Notes: generated from the sequence alone by a model not told the origin. Positions 18,401 through 30,012 are shown, counted from the first letter of the stretch. The stretch is 64,000 nucleotides of DNA from Zygnema cylindricum (GCA_037447655.1 JBBHKE010000986.1:198643-262642), one strand, 5' to 3'. Numbers and translations are program-made.

Positions 18401-21400
18401 CTGTTAGCTCTAACAGTTTGTGTAAGTTAGGTTACAATTCCTATTACCACTGACAAATTGTGTAATTGAGATAACAATTCCTATTAGCGTTAACAGTTTG
18501 TGTAACTAACAATTCCTATTAGCGCTTACAATTAGTGTTAGTTAGGTAACAATTTCAGTTAGGGCTAACATTTTCTGTAATTTAGATAACAGTTACTATT
18601 AGAGCTAAGAGTTTGTGTGATTTAGATAACAATTTTTGTTAGGGCTAACAATTTGTGTAAGTTAGGTAACAATTCCTGTTAGCGCTAACACTTTGTGTAA
18701 TTTAGATAACAATTCTTGTTAGCGATAATAGTGTGTGTAAGTTAGGTAACAATTCTTGTTAGCGCTAACTGTTTGTGTAAGTTAGGTAACAATTCCTGTT
18801 AGCTCTAACAGTTTGTGTAAGTTAGGTTACAATTCCTATTACCACTGACAATTTGTGTAATTGAGATAACAATTCCTATTAGCGTTAACAGTTTGTGTAA
18901 CTTAGGTAACAATTTGTGTTAGCGCTTACAGTTTGTGTAAGTTAGGTAACAATTCTTGTAAGCGCTAAGAGTTTTTGTAATTAAGATAACAATACTTGTT
19001 AGCCCTAAGAATTTGTGTAATTTAGAAAACAATTCCTTTTAGCGCTAATAGTTTGTGTAAGTTAGGTAACAATTCCTGTTAGCGCTAACAGTTTGTGTAA
19101 TTTAGAAAACAATTCCTGTTAGCGCTAATTGTTTGTGTAAGTTAGGTAACAATTCCTATTAGCGTTAACAGTTTGTGTAAATTAGACAACAATTCTTGTT
19201 AGCGCTAACTGTTTGTGAAATTTAGATAACAATTCCTGTTAGCGCTTACCGTTTGTGTAAGTTAGGTAACAGTTCATGTTTGCACTAACAGTTTGTGTAA
19301 TTTAGATAACATTTCTTCTTAGCGCTAACACTTTGTGTAAGTTAGGTAACAATTTCAAATCGGGCTAACAGTTTGTGTAATTTAGATACCAATTCTTGTT
19401 AGCGCTAATAGATTGTGTTCGTTAGGTACCAATTCCAGATAGCGCTAACAGTTTTTGTAAATTCGATAACAATTTTTGTTAGCGCTTACAGTTTGCGTAA
19501 TTTAGATAACAATTCTTATTAGCGCTAATAGTTTGTGTAAGTAAGGTTACCATTCTTGTTAGTGCTAACAGTTTGTGTTAGTTAGGTAACAATTCATATA
19601 AGCGCTAACAGTTTATGTAATTAAGAGAACAATTTTTGTTACCATTAAGTGTTTGTGTTAGTTAGGTAACAATTCATGTTAGCGCTTAAAGTTTATGTAA
19701 TTAAGAGAACAATTTTTGTTAGCTCTAACTGTTTGTCTAATTTAGATAACAATTCCTGTTAGCGCTAATAGTTTGTGTAAGTTAGGTAACAATTCCTATT
19801 AGCGCTAACAATTTGTGTAATTTAGGTAAAAATTCTTGTTATTGCTAAGAGTTTGTGTAATTTAGATAACTATTCTTGTTAGCGCTAACAATTTGTGTAA
19901 GTTAGGTAATAATTCTTCTTAGCTCCAATAGTTTGTGGAAGTTAGGTGACAATTCGTGTAAGCGCTAACAGTTTGTATAATTTAGATAACAATTCTTGTT
20001 AGCGATAACATTTTGTGTAAGTCAGGAAACAATTCCTGTTAGCGCTAACAGTTTGTGAAATTTAGACAACATTTCTTGTTAGCGCTAACAGTTTGTGTAA
20101 GTTAGGTAACATCTACTGTTAGCGCTAACAGTTTTTGTAATTTAGATAACAATACTTGTTAGCCCTAAGAATTTGTGTAATTTAGATAACAATTCCTATT
20201 AACCCTAAAAGTTTGTGTAAATTAGGTAACATTTTTGTTAGCGCTAATAGTTTGTGTAAGTTAGGTAACAATTTTGTTAGCGCTAAAAGTTTGTGTAAGT
20301 TAGGTAACAATTCCTGTTAGCGCTAACAGTTTGTGTAATTTAGAAAACAATTCCTGTTAGCGCTAATTGTTTGTGTAAGTTAGGTAACAATTCCTGTTTG
20401 CACTAACAGTTTGTGTAATTTCGATAACAATTCTTGTTAGTGCTAACAGTTTGTGTAAGTTAGTTAACAGTTCTTGTTAGCGCTAACAAATTGTGTAAGT
20501 TAGGTAACAATTCTTGTTAGCGCTAACTGTTTGTGTAAGTTAGGTAACAATTTTTGTTAGTGCTAACAATTTGTGTAAAGTAGGTGACAATTTTTGTTAG
20601 CGCTGATTGTTTGTGTAAGTTAGGTTACAATTCCTGTTATCACTAACAATTTGTGTAATTAAGGTAACAATTCCTATTAGCGTTAACACTTTGTGTAACT
20701 TAGGCAACATTTCTTGTTAGCGCTTATAGTTTGTGTAATTTAGAAAGCAATTCCTGTTAGCGCTAATAGTGTGTGTAAGTTAGGTAACACTTCCTGTTAG
20801 TGCTAACAGCTTATGTAATTTAGATAACAATTCTTGTTAGCGCTAAAAGTTGGTGTAAGAAAGGTAACAATTCCTAATAGCGCTAATAGTTTGTGTAAGT
20901 AAAGTAATAATTTCTGTTAGCACTAACAGTTTGTGTAATTTAGATAACAATTCATGTTAGCGCTTAAAGTTTGTGTAACAATTCCTATAATCACTAACAG
21001 TTTGTGTAATTTAGATAACAAAACTTGTTAGCCCTAAGAATTTGTGTAATATAGATAACAATTCGTGTTAGCACTAATAGTTTTTGTAAGTTAGGTAACA
21101 ATTTCAGTTAGGGCTAACATTTTGTGTAATTTAGATAACAATTCTTGTTAGAGATAAGAGTTTGTGTAAGTTAGGTAACTATTCCTGTTAGTGCTAACTG
21201 TTTGTGTAAGTTAGGTGACAATTCTTGTTAGCGCTAACACAGTGTGTAAGTTAGGTAACAACTCTCGTTAGCGCTAACAGTTTCTATATGTTAGGTAACA
21301 ATTCTTGTTAGTGTTAACAGTTTGTGTGAGTTAGGTAACAATTCCTATAAGCACAAACAATTTTTGTAATTTAGATAACAATTCCTATTAGCGATAACAG

Positions 21401-24390
21401 TTTCTGTAACTTAGGTAAAAATTATTGTTTGCGCTAAGAGTTTGTGTAAATTAGGTAACAAATTTTGTTAGCGCTAATTGTTTGTGTAAGTTAGGTAACA
21501 ATTCATGTTAGTGCTAACAGTTTGTGTAATTAAGATAACAATACTTGTTAACCTTAAGAATTTGTGTAATTTATAAAACAATTTGTGTTAGCGCTAATAG
21601 TTTGTGTAAGTAAGGTAATAATTCCTCTTAGCGCTAACAGTTTGTGTAATTTAGATAACAATTCTCGTTAGCACTAACTGTTTGTGTAAGTAAGGTAACA
21701 ATTCCATTTAGCGCTAACAGTTTGTGTAATTTAGATAAGAATACTTGTTAGCCCTAAAAATTTGTGTAATTTAGATATAAATTCTTGTTAGCCCTAACAG
21801 TGTGTGTAAATGAGGTAACAATTCTTGTTAGCGCTAACAGTTTGTGTAAGTTAGGTAACAATTCCTATTAGCGTTAACACTTTGTGTAACTTAGGTAACA
21901 ATTCTTGTTAGCGCTAACAGTAACAGTGTGTGTAAGTTAGGAAACTATTCTTGTTAGCGCTAATTGTTTGTGTAAGTTAGGTAACAATTCGTGTTAGGGC
22001 TAAGAGTTTGTGTAATTAAGATAACAATACTTGTTAGACCTAAGAATTTGTGTAATTTAGAAAAGAATTCCTGTTAGCGCAAATAGTTTCTGTAAGTTAG
22101 GTAACAATTTTGTTAGCGCTAAAAGTTTGTGTAAGTTAGGAAACAATTTCAGTTTGGGCTAACTGTTTGTGAAATTTAGATAACAATTTCTGTTAGCGCT
22201 TACCGTTTGTGTAAGTAAGGTAACAGTTTGTGTTTGCACTAACAGTTTGTATAATTAAGATAACATTTCTTGTTAGCGCTAACACTTTGTGTAAGTTAGG
22301 TAACAATTTCAGTTTGGGCTAACAATTTGTGTAATTTAGATAACAATTCTTGTTAGCTCTAAGAGTTTGTGTAAGTAAGGTAACAGTTCCTGTTTGCACT
22401 AACAATTTGTGTAATTTAGATAGCATTTCTTGTTAGCGCTAACACTTTGTGTAAGTTAGGTAACAATTCCTGTTAGCGCTAATAGTTTGTGTAATTTAGA
22501 TACCAATTCATGTCAGCACTAATAGTTTGTGTACGTTAGGTACCAATTCCAGTTAGCGCTAACAATTTTTGTAAATTAGATAACAATTTTTATTAGCGAT
22601 AATAGTTTGTGTAAGCAAGGTTACAATTCTGGTTAGTGCTAACAGTTTGTGTAATTTAGATAACAATTTTTGTTAGCATTAACAGTTTGTGTTAGTTAGG
22701 TAACAATTCATGTTAGCCCTAACAGTTTATGTAATTAAGATAACAATTTTTGTTAGCTCTAACTGTTTCTGTAATTTAGATAACAATTCCAGTTAGCGCT
22801 AATAGTTTGTGTGAGTTAGGTGACAATTCCTGTTAGCGCTAACTGTTTGTGTACTTTAGGTAACAATTCTTGTTACTGCTAATAGTTTGTGTAATTTAGA
22901 TACCTATTCTTGTAAGCCTAACAATTTGTGTAAGTTAGGTAACAATTCTTGTTAGCGCCAAATGTTTGTGTAAGTTAGGTGACAATTCTTGTAAGTGCTA
23001 ATAGTTTGTGTAAGTTAGGTTACAATCCGTGTCAGCACTAATATTTTGTGTTATTTAGATAACAATACTTGTTAGCCCTAAGAATTTGTGTAATTTAGAT
23101 AAGAATTCCTGTTAGCGCTAATAGTTTGTGTAAGTTAGGTAACAATTATGTTAGCGCTAAAAGTTTGTGTAAGTTAGGTAACAATTCCTGTTAGCGCTAA
23201 AAGTTTTTGTAAATTAGATAACAATTCTTGATAGTGCTAATTGTTTGTGAAATTTAGTTAACAATACTTGTTAGCGCTTATCGTTTGTGTATGTTAGGTA
23301 ACAATTTGTTTTTGGGCTAACAGTTTGTTTAATTTAGATAACAATTCTTGTTATCGCTAGTAGTTTGTGTAAGTTAGGTAACAGTTCCTGTTAGTGCTAA
23401 TAGTTTGTGTAAGTAAGGTAACAGTTCTTGTTTGCACTAAAAGTTTGTGTAATTTAGATAACATTTCTTGTTAGCTTTAACACTTTGTGTAAGTTAGGTA
23501 ACAATTCCTGTTAGCGCTAACAGTTTGTGTAATTTAGATACCAATTTCTGTTAGGGCTAATAGTTTATGTAAATTAGGAACCAATTCCACTTAGCGCTAA
23601 CAGTTTTTGTAAATTAGATAACATTTTTTGTTAGCGCTAACAGTTTTTCTAATTTAAATAACAATTCTTATTAGCGCTAATAGTTTGTGTAAGTAAGGTT
23701 ACTATTCTTGTTAGTGTTAACTGTTTGTGTAATTTAGATAACAATTCTTGTTAGCGATAGCAGTTTGTGTTAGTTAGGTAACAATTCATGTTAGCGCTAA
23801 CAGTTTATGTAATTAAGGGATCAATTTTTGTTAGCTGTAACTATTTGTGAAATCTAGATAGCAATTCCTGTTAGCGCTAATAGTTTGTGTAAGTTAGGTA
23901 ACAATTTCTGTTAGCGTTAACAATTTGTGTAATTTAGGTAACAATTCTTGCTACCGCTAACAATTTGTGTAATTTAGATAACTATTCTTGTTAGCGCAAA
24001 AAACCCTGTGTAAGTTAGGTAACAATTCTTGTTAGCCATCACTTTGTGTAAGTTAGGTAACAATTCCTGTTAGCGCTAACAGTTTGTGTAATTTAGATAC
24101 CAATTCATGTTAGCGCTAATAGTTTCTGTAAGTTAGGTACCAATTCTAGTTAGCGCTATCAGTTTTTGTAAATTAGATAACAATTTTTGTTAGCGCTAAC
24201 AGTTTTTGTAATTTAGAAAAGAATTCTTGTTAGCACTAATAGTTTGTGTAAGTTAGGTAACAATTTTATTAGCGCTAAAAGCTTGTGTTATTTAGATAAC
24301 AATTCTTGTTATCGTTAACAGTTTGTGTTAGTTAGGTAACAATTAATGTTAACGCTAACAGTTTATGTAATTAAGAGAACAATTTTTGTT
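15483..24390. repeat. Satellite A array, left part (about 40-bp monomer, about 220 copies)
   Basis: The monomer is about 40 bp. Two variants often alternate: one with GTAAGTTAGGTAACAATTCC and one with GTAATTTAGATAACAATTCT, each followed by TGTTAGCGCTAACAGTTT. This suggests an original 80-bp dimer. Most copies hold the 12-bp palindrome GTTAGCGCTAAC. Single substitutions are frequent, and small indels (for example CAATTTTGTTAG) are scattered. No reading frame of note exists because the unit carries TAA/TAG in all phases. No gene is seen in this stretch. Confidence 0.95.
17715..18905. repeat. Three copies of a ~395-bp higher-order unit within satellite A
   Basis: The marker AGCGCTTACAATTAGTG recurs at 17731, 18125 (one change) and 18521, with the same order of variants after it: TTTCAGTTAGGGCTAAC, AGTTACTATTAGAGC, ATTACCACTGACAA. 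The unit is about ten monomers and the copies differ by a few substitutions only, so they arose recently by unequal exchange. Confidence 0.85.
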
Positions 24391-24395
24391 AGCTC
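24391..24395. repeat. Target-site duplication AGCTC (left)
   Basis: AGCTC precedes the LTR at 24396 and recurs at 30943-30947. Removing one copy and the element restores an ordinary satellite monomer (GTTAGCTCTAACTG). Confidence 0.95.
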
Positions 24396-24508
24396 TGTTG
24401 TTTTTGAAAAGCTTTAAGTCTCAGCAAATTAGTAGGACGGCGGAAAAATAGATATATATGGACACGCGTCATCACTTGAATCACAGTACAGGTTTTTGGC
24501 ACCGACAA

Positions 24509-24710
24509 CGCAGCTGCGACGCAGATGGAACAAGCGCAGCTGCGGTTATTGTTGATATGATCTGTACGGACGACCGCAGCCTGCGACGCAACGGGTCAAA
24601 CGCAACTGCGGATATTTTGGTACATAACAACGCAGTTGCTACGCAACAAGACAAACGCAGCTGCGATGAACTTTTGTATGTGATAACGCAGCTGCTACGA
24701 AGCTGCGGAT
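24509..24710. promoter_or_regulatory. Cluster of CGCAGCTGCG palindromes in the LTR
   Basis: Perfect copies are at 24509-24518, 24535-24544 and 24656-24665. One-mismatch copies are at 24601-24610 (CGCAACTGCG) and 24687-24696 (CGCAGCTGCT), with further half sites (CGCAGTTGC, GAAGCTGCGG). CAGCTG is an E-box core. The cluster is repeated in the 3' LTR (about 30154-30355) and, degraded, in the minus copy (14150-14350). It is a candidate enhancer or protein-binding array of U3. Confidence 0.5.
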
Positions 24711-24978
24711 ATTTTTGAATACAAACAGGAATTGAACTGCGCTACTGCGGTTGATTCGAATCAAGTCAACGGACGAGATTCTCTAAGCCCGGCGACAAGT
24801 ATTTGATTAAATAACTTGTATAGGATTCTTAGTCATATTGAGTGTGCAATGATAGATTAGTTTTAGCGTGATCAGGTGCACTTAGACCTTAGTGGCAGTT
24901 TAGTTCTTTTGGACGTATCTTGTAGGAACACTTGTATCAGCGGCACAGCACTATGTTGAAGTACAACTAAGTGAAGAG

Positions 24979-24984
24979 TATAAG
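24979..24984 (+). promoter_or_regulatory. Candidate TATA box
   Basis: TATAAG lies 255 bases before the gag ATG and is repeated in the 3' LTR at 30624. A TATATAT stretch at about 24452 is an alternative but lies very near the LTR start. Confidence 0.35.
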
Positions 24985-25238
24985 ACTTAGGACGTAGAAC
25001 ATTTTATGTATCCAGACTTCCAGACTGTGTAATCTGCAGACTGTTTTTGGGAAACTTCTGAGTTGCATATCTTGGTGTATGTTGGATCAATTGAGCTGAA
25101 ACTTTGGGAGTTGTCAGCCCTTGTGATATTCTATACTGTGGTATAGTGTGAAGCAATTTGGTTCATTATATCAGATTTGGTGAGCTGTAGAAAACAGCTG
25201 TTTGATAGGATTCTTGATAAGCTTTTGTGAGTGAGATT

Positions 25239-27326
25239 ATGTCTACTTCCACTACTACTGCTGCTCCTCCACCTGCACCGGTGGTTGTAGAACAACAGGT
25301 TATGGGCCTTTCATCAAGAATTCCTATTTTCTCAGGAGAAAAATACGCGTATTGGGCGGATATGGTGGAAACACACTTCGAAAATGTTAATCTCTTGGAT
25401 ATTTTGGATGATTCACTGGCGGAATCAGATCCATCATGGTCAAAGAAAACTTCGCAAGCTCGGTCAATTCTGAAGTTTTGTATTTCAAAAGAATTGGCTA
25501 TGTCACAGATAAAAATGAAAAAGGCGATCGATATCTGGAAATCTCTCAAGGATGATTTTGAAAAGGCTAATGTGCAGGAAGAACTATTTTTGGCTGGACG
25601 AATTTGGGACTACAAATACACGAGTGGCACAATGGCTGAATATTGTAACAAATTTCGAATACTAATAGATTCTCATGCTTGTGCAGGCGGATCTTTTCCT
25701 CAGTTTCAGCAGGCTGCTTTGCTAATGAGGGGTCTTCCTAATACTATGAGAGCAGCGTCTGATAGGCTGAAACAAAAAGATAAAGCTAGCTGGACACTAC
25801 AGTTAGCTATTAATTTGATATTGGAAGAGGAGGCAGATTCTAAAATTCTGAATGGTGAAAAACACGTAGAGGCATTGAACACAGAATTTGACAAAAAAGG
25901 TCATTCTAATCAGCAGAGAAGTCAGTTTAATCAGAACCAGAATCAGTTTAGACAGTTTCATCAAAGAGGAAATAGACAATCCTTCAATGGCTGTTTTTAT
26001 TGTAGTGAAAAAGGTCATGGATACAAATTTTGTCCTAAGCTTAAAAAGGCTAATGAAACAGGTCTATATAGGCCTGGTTGGCAGCAGAGCCAGTTTCATC
26101 AAGGCTTCACGGGATCGTCACAACGAGGAAATGCACTATTTTCGGCGTCTTCATCTCATCATGACGAGTCTCTCTCACTCTCTAACGAGGAGGATGATGA
26201 TCTATTTGCAATGGCGGTAGCGATGGAGGGCGCTAAAGACAATGGATGGATAATGGACACGGGAGCATCGGCCCACAGGTGCTGGAACAAGGCAGTTTTC
26301 AAAAATCTGACATCAACACCAGAGAAAAATATCTACTATGCATGTGGAATGTGTGTGCAAACCCGGGCTGTAGGCGATGTCTCCCTGCTAGTTGATGTGG
26401 AGGGCAAAGTTGTTGAGAGAACTCTTCATAATGTCCTTTATGTCCCAGATTTTAAGAAAAAATTGTTCTCAACGTCTTTGGTAGAAAGTAAAGGTTTTGA
26501 GGTCAATTTGAAACACGGCAGGCAGGTTGTTAGCAAAAATGGGAAAATTGCGGTTACGGGAACTAGAGATGCCAGCAAAATATATCGAATGGATATGCCC
26601 GATAATAAAGAAAATGATGTTTTGTATTCCGGTGCATTATCCTCAGATGAGCTGTGGCATAAAAGGTTAGGCCATGTGAATTATGATAGTATGAAAAAGA
26701 TGGTCACTGCTGGTAAAGTTGAAGGAGTCACTCTGTCAAACCAGTCACCTAAAACGTGTGATGGATGTGCATTAGGAAAAATACATAGATTACCGTTTCC
26801 TCAGGAGTCTGAACACAGATCTACTAAACTCTTGCAACTCATTCATTCTGATGTTTTCGGCCTTGCAAAGGTACAATCTGCCGGGGGGATGAAATATATG
26901 GTTACATTTACAGATGATTTTTCGAGGTTTACTAAGGTCTACTTCATGAAAGAAAAAAGTGAAGTCTTCACTCACTTTCAACACTACAAAGCGTGGGCGG
27001 AGAAATTACACGGTCGGCCAATTCTGGAGCTCAGATCGGATAATGGCGGAGAATATACGTCAAAAGAGTTTGAAAATTTCTTACTCAATGAAGGTATCAG
27101 TCACAAACTAACTGTCCCATACTCTCCGGAACAGAATGGGGTCTCAGAAAGACTAAATAGAACTATCACAGAAAGCTCTAGGTCCATGCTTGCGGATAAA
27201 AACGTAGATCCGAAATTCTGGGCTGAAGCGTTAAATTGTGCAGTTTATATCAAAAATAAGATAGGATCAAGATCAGTAGGTACAATCTGCCGGGGGGATG
27301 AAATATATGGTTACATTTACAGATGA
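25239..27326 (+). CDS. gag-pol: Gag-protease-integrase (N-terminal part of a Gag-Pol polyprotein, frameshifted)
   Basis: The ATG at 25239 is inside the LTR. It is preferred to an upstream in-frame GTG. The frame crosses the PBS as Gln-Gln-Val-Met-Gly and continues with RIPIFSGEKYAYW (copia Gag N-terminus), a UBN2-type gag core, an Asn/Gln-rich stretch, a CX2CX4HX4C zinc knuckle (CFYCSEKGHGYKFC, 25992-26033), the aspartic protease site DTGAS (26256-26270), GAG-pre-integrase (LWHKRLGH...CDGC, HHCC) and the integrase core with IHSDV, LRSDNGGEY and the Glu region SPEQNGVSERLN. At 27280 a 409-bp repeat begins, shifting the frame, and the ORF ends at 27324-27326. Upstream of that there is no stop in about 695 codons. 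Copia elements normally translate gag-pol as one frame, and so did this one before the duplication. Confidence 0.93.
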   Translation: MSTSTTTAAPPPAPVVVEQQVMGLSSRIPIFSGEKYAYWADMVETHFENVNLLDILDDSLAESDPSWSKKTSQARSILKFCISKELAMSQIKMKKAIDIWKSLKDDFEKANVQEELFLAGRIWDYKYTSGTMAEYCNKFRILIDSHACAGGSFPQFQQAALLMRGLPNTMRAASDRLKQKDKASWTLQLAINLILEEEADSKILNGEKHVEALNTEFDKKGHSNQQRSQFNQNQNQFRQFHQRGNRQSFNGCFYCSEKGHGYKFCPKLKKANETGLYRPGWQQSQFHQGFTGSSQRGNALFSASSSHHDESLSLSNEEDDDLFAMAVAMEGAKDNGWIMDTGASAHRCWNKAVFKNLTSTPEKNIYYACGMCVQTRAVGDVSLLVDVEGKVVERTLHNVLYVPDFKKKLFSTSLVESKGFEVNLKHGRQVVSKNGKIAVTGTRDASKIYRMDMPDNKENDVLYSGALSSDELWHKRLGHVNYDSMKKMVTAGKVEGVTLSNQSPKTCDGCALGKIHRLPFPQESEHRSTKLLQLIHSDVFGLAKVQSAGGMKYMVTFTDDFSRFTKVYFMKEKSEVFTHFQHYKAWAEKLHGRPILELRSDNGGEYTSKEFENFLLNEGISHKLTVPYSPEQNGVSERLNRTITESSRSMLADKNVDPKFWAEALNCAVYIKNKIGSRSVGTICRGDEIYGYIYR
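25298..25308 (+). promoter_or_regulatory. Primer-binding site, initiator tRNA-Met half-molecule type
   Basis: GGTTATGGGCC directly follows the LTR end ACAACA. It is complementary to the initiator tRNA-Met anticodon region, one base shorter than in the gag-only element. It is read in frame within gag. Confidence 0.83.
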
Positions 27327-27688
27327 TTTTTCGAGGTTTACTAAGGTCTACTTCATGAAAGAAAAAAGTGAAGTCTTCACTCACTTTCAACACTACAAAG
27401 CGTGGGCGGAGAAATTACACGGTCGGCCAATTCTGGAGCTCAGATCGGATAATGGCGGAGAATATACGTCAAAAGAGTTTGAAAATTTCTTACTCAATGA
27501 AGGTATCAGTCACAAACTAACTGTCCCATACTCTCCGGAACAGAATGGGGTCTCAGAAAGACTAAATAGAACTATCACAGAAAGCTCTAGGTCCATGCTT
27601 GCGGATAAAAACGTAGATCCGAAATTCTGGGCTGAAGCGTTAAATTGTGCAGTTTATATCAAAAATAGGATAAGATCAAGATCAGTAG
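26871..27688. repeat. 409-bp tandem duplication in integrase
   Basis: 26871-27279 is repeated as 27280-27688, both starting GTACAATCTGCCGGGG and ending AAGATCAGTAG. Two substitutions are visible (AATAAGATAGG against AATAGGATAAG). 409 is not divisible by three, so the downstream frame moves by one. The unit covers the DDE core. It could be a true event in the element or an assembly artefact. Confidence 0.95.
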
Positions 27689-29820
27689 ACACCACTACTT
27701 ATGAGATCTGGACGGGCAGAAAACCGGATGTTAGTCACTTCAAGGTCTTTGGAAGTAAATGTTTTATTTTGGATACGTCTAATGATAGATGGAAAATGGA
27801 ACCCAAAGGATTGCCGGGGATTTTGTTAGGATATGATGACCACTCTAAAGGTTATAGAGTCTTTGTTTTTGAAAGATAGAAAATCATTGTCGCCAGGAAT
27901 ATAGTTGTGAAAGATGAACTAGACTCGATAGACTTATTTAAAATGACAGAGCAGCATAAGCAGCAAAAAGTACAAGAATATGTCATTTTAGATAGCATCC
28001 ATAATATAGTCCCACAGATACAAATTTCACCAGTGGCTCCACTCGACTCGGACAATAATTGGGTTCCGCAACAAGTTCGTTTCGAAGCGAAACAAGAGCA
28101 GTCAGTGCCTACAGATCGCAACCAGCGCAACAAGCGCAACGCACGGGATCCGACAATTTCAGCCTCAGAATTTCCGGGGGGAAGAAGATCTAGTAGCCGC
28201 CTGCAAGCAAGTTCTCACTTTGCGTACTCGGCAGCCTCAAAGGAGCCTCTGACCATCCGGGAAGCCTTCTCCTAACCGGAGCGGAATCACTGGATCGAGG
28301 CGGCAAACGAAGATATGAAGTCGATCATGGAGGCTCAGACATGGGAGCTTGTGGACCTCCCTCCGGATCGAAAAGCGATTTGCAGCAAATGGGTATTCAA
28401 GGTGAAGTTAAATCCAGACAATACCATTGAACGATACAAGGCTAGACTTGTGGCAAAGGGTTATAACCAAAAGGAAGGAATTGACTTTGAAGAAACGTTT
28501 TCTCCTGTTGTAAGATTTCCAACAGTTAGGATTTTGCTATCTCTAGCTGCTATAGAAGATATGGAAATCCATCAAATGGATGTAAAGACGGCCTTTTTGC
28601 ATGGAGAACTAGAGGAGACCATTTACATGCAGTAGCCTGAAATGTATGCTGAACCAGGAAAAGAGCATTTAGTATGTAAACTGCTAAAATCGTTGTACGG
28701 CCTAAAACAGGCCCCGAGGCAATGGAATCTAAAACTTGATGAATTCTTAACTGGTCTAGGCTTTAAAAGGATAAGCTCTGATCACTCTGTCTATGTTCTA
28801 CAAGGTGAGGATGGAATAGTATATATAGCGGTATACGTAGATGATTTACTATTAGTCAGCAAATCAATGGCTGAAATTAACAAAATTAAAACTGCTTTGA
28901 AATCACGGTTCGAGATGAAAGACCTCGGTGAGGCAAAATATATTTTGGGTATTCAAGTAGAAAGGGACAGGAAAAACAGATTAATAAAATTGACTCAAAA
29001 GGAGGCTATTGGAAACATGTTAGATGAATATGGAATGCGGGGGGCAAAAGGATGTGTAACACCAATGGAGTTTCGGCAAAGGTTAGAGGGGGAAGAAACA
29101 GAACCAGGTGTTATTGTCAGAGAAGTCTATGAGTCAGGGGAGGATGATCCTATGACATTGATACCTTAGAGACAGATAGTGGGAAGTTTAATTTATTTCA
29201 TGAACTGTACCCGTCCGGATATTGCTGCAGCAGTTGGGGTACTGAGCAGAAGTCTAGAGAATCCGAGAAAATCTGACTTTGATGCAGCAAGAAGAGTTTT
29301 AAGATACTTGGGAGGAACCAAAGACCTCAAACTCACACTAGGCGGAGGAGAAGTGAAGCTACAAACATGGAGTGATGCAATCTATGGCGATATGCCGAGT
29401 CGAAAATCCACCACGGGATTCGTTCTGCGAATTGGGAACGGAACTTGCTGTTGGAGCAGCAAACTTCACAAGGTCACGGCACAATCGACGATGGAATCAG
29501 AATATATGGCAGCAAGCTCGGCCCTCAAAGAACTCCTATGGGTGAAATCCATGTTACAAGAGTTGGGATACATGCAGGTTGGTCCACAAGTGATCTGGTG
29601 GGATAACCAGGCTGCCATTACCATTGCTTCTAACCCAAGTCACCATTTCAAAAGCAACCACATGGATGTAAGATAACACTTTGTAAGAGAAAAGGTGTTC
29701 TCTAGAGTGATTAAATTATGCTATTTGCCAGATGCAAAAATGATTGCTGATATGCTCACTAAAGCTCTTCCCGCTCCTAAACTGAAGTATTGTAGGGACG
29801 CAGTGGGATTAAGTGAATAG
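27280..29820 (+). pseudogene. pol: Remainder of copia pol: integrase copy, RT and RNase H with five in-frame stops
   Basis: One reading frame (shifted by one from gag) runs to TAG 29818-29820 with in-frame stops at 27877 (TAG), 28273 (TAA), 28633 (TAG), 29167 (TAG) and 29674 (TAA). In order it holds the second copy of the integrase core, the integrase C-terminus (HFKVFGSKCF), a linker, RT from [20 protein letters not shown] (28339) through [38 protein letters not shown], the catalytic YVDDLLLV (28834) and LGEAKYILGIQVE, then RNase H with TWSDA (about 29367), MESEYMA (about 29491) and WWDNQAAI (about 29598). Active-site residues are all present. At 28633 the stop replaces a Gln, and at 29167 the older copy (15290) has Tyr. 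The product would also need the upstream frame, so it cannot be made as one protein. Confidence 0.9.
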
Positions 29821-29896
29821 CTGAGTTGTTGCACTGCTATACTGCTATGCTGCTCTAGTCCAATGACAGGGATATATTGGGACTACGCGACTTGCT

Positions 29897-30012
29897 AAAA
29901 TTGCTACGTTGCTAGGCTGCGATGCTGCGCTAGTTCGAAATCGCAGCGGCTCTGAAAATTGCTACGTTGCTATGCTGCGATGCTGCGCTAGTTTGAAATC
30001 GCAGCTGCTCTG
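29897..30012. repeat. 58-bp tandem repeat before the PPT
   Basis: AAAATTGCTACGTTGCTA starts at 29897 and 29955. The two 58-bp copies differ at about three positions (GGCTGC/TGCTGC, TTCGAA/TTTGAA, GCGGCT/GCTGCT). The minus-strand relative at 14490-14560 has only one unit-like stretch. It lies in the 3' untranslated part of the element. Confidence 0.85.

Larger units (their letters stand above)
24396..25297 (+). repeat. 5' LTR of the copia element
   Basis: It begins TGTTGTTTTTGAAAAGC and ends GTAGAACAACA. It contains a cluster of CGCAGCTGCG-like palindromes (24509-24710), a possible TATA box (24979) and the first 20 codons of gag (from 25239). Confidence 0.97.

Noticed and set aside
15483-24390. 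CRISPR-like array of short repeats
   Set aside because: Repeats are directly head to tail without unique spacers, highly degenerate, and lie in a eukaryotic retrotransposon context. It is a satellite.
24458-24718. 86-codon frame in the LTR, repeated at 30103-30363
   Set aside because: It lies in U3 over the CGCAGCTGCG cluster, upstream of the likely transcription start, and has no domain. The older minus copy does not keep it clearly.
27877-29676. Stop codons TAA/TAG reassigned to glutamine
   Set aside because: Some stops do fall where Gln is expected (28633, and in older fragments near 820 and 4340), but others replace Tyr or Leu-type positions (29167, 29674), a TGA replaces Arg/Lys near 4365, and none occurs in the 695-codon gag part, which has many Gln codons. 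Ordinary C-to-T decay explains it better.
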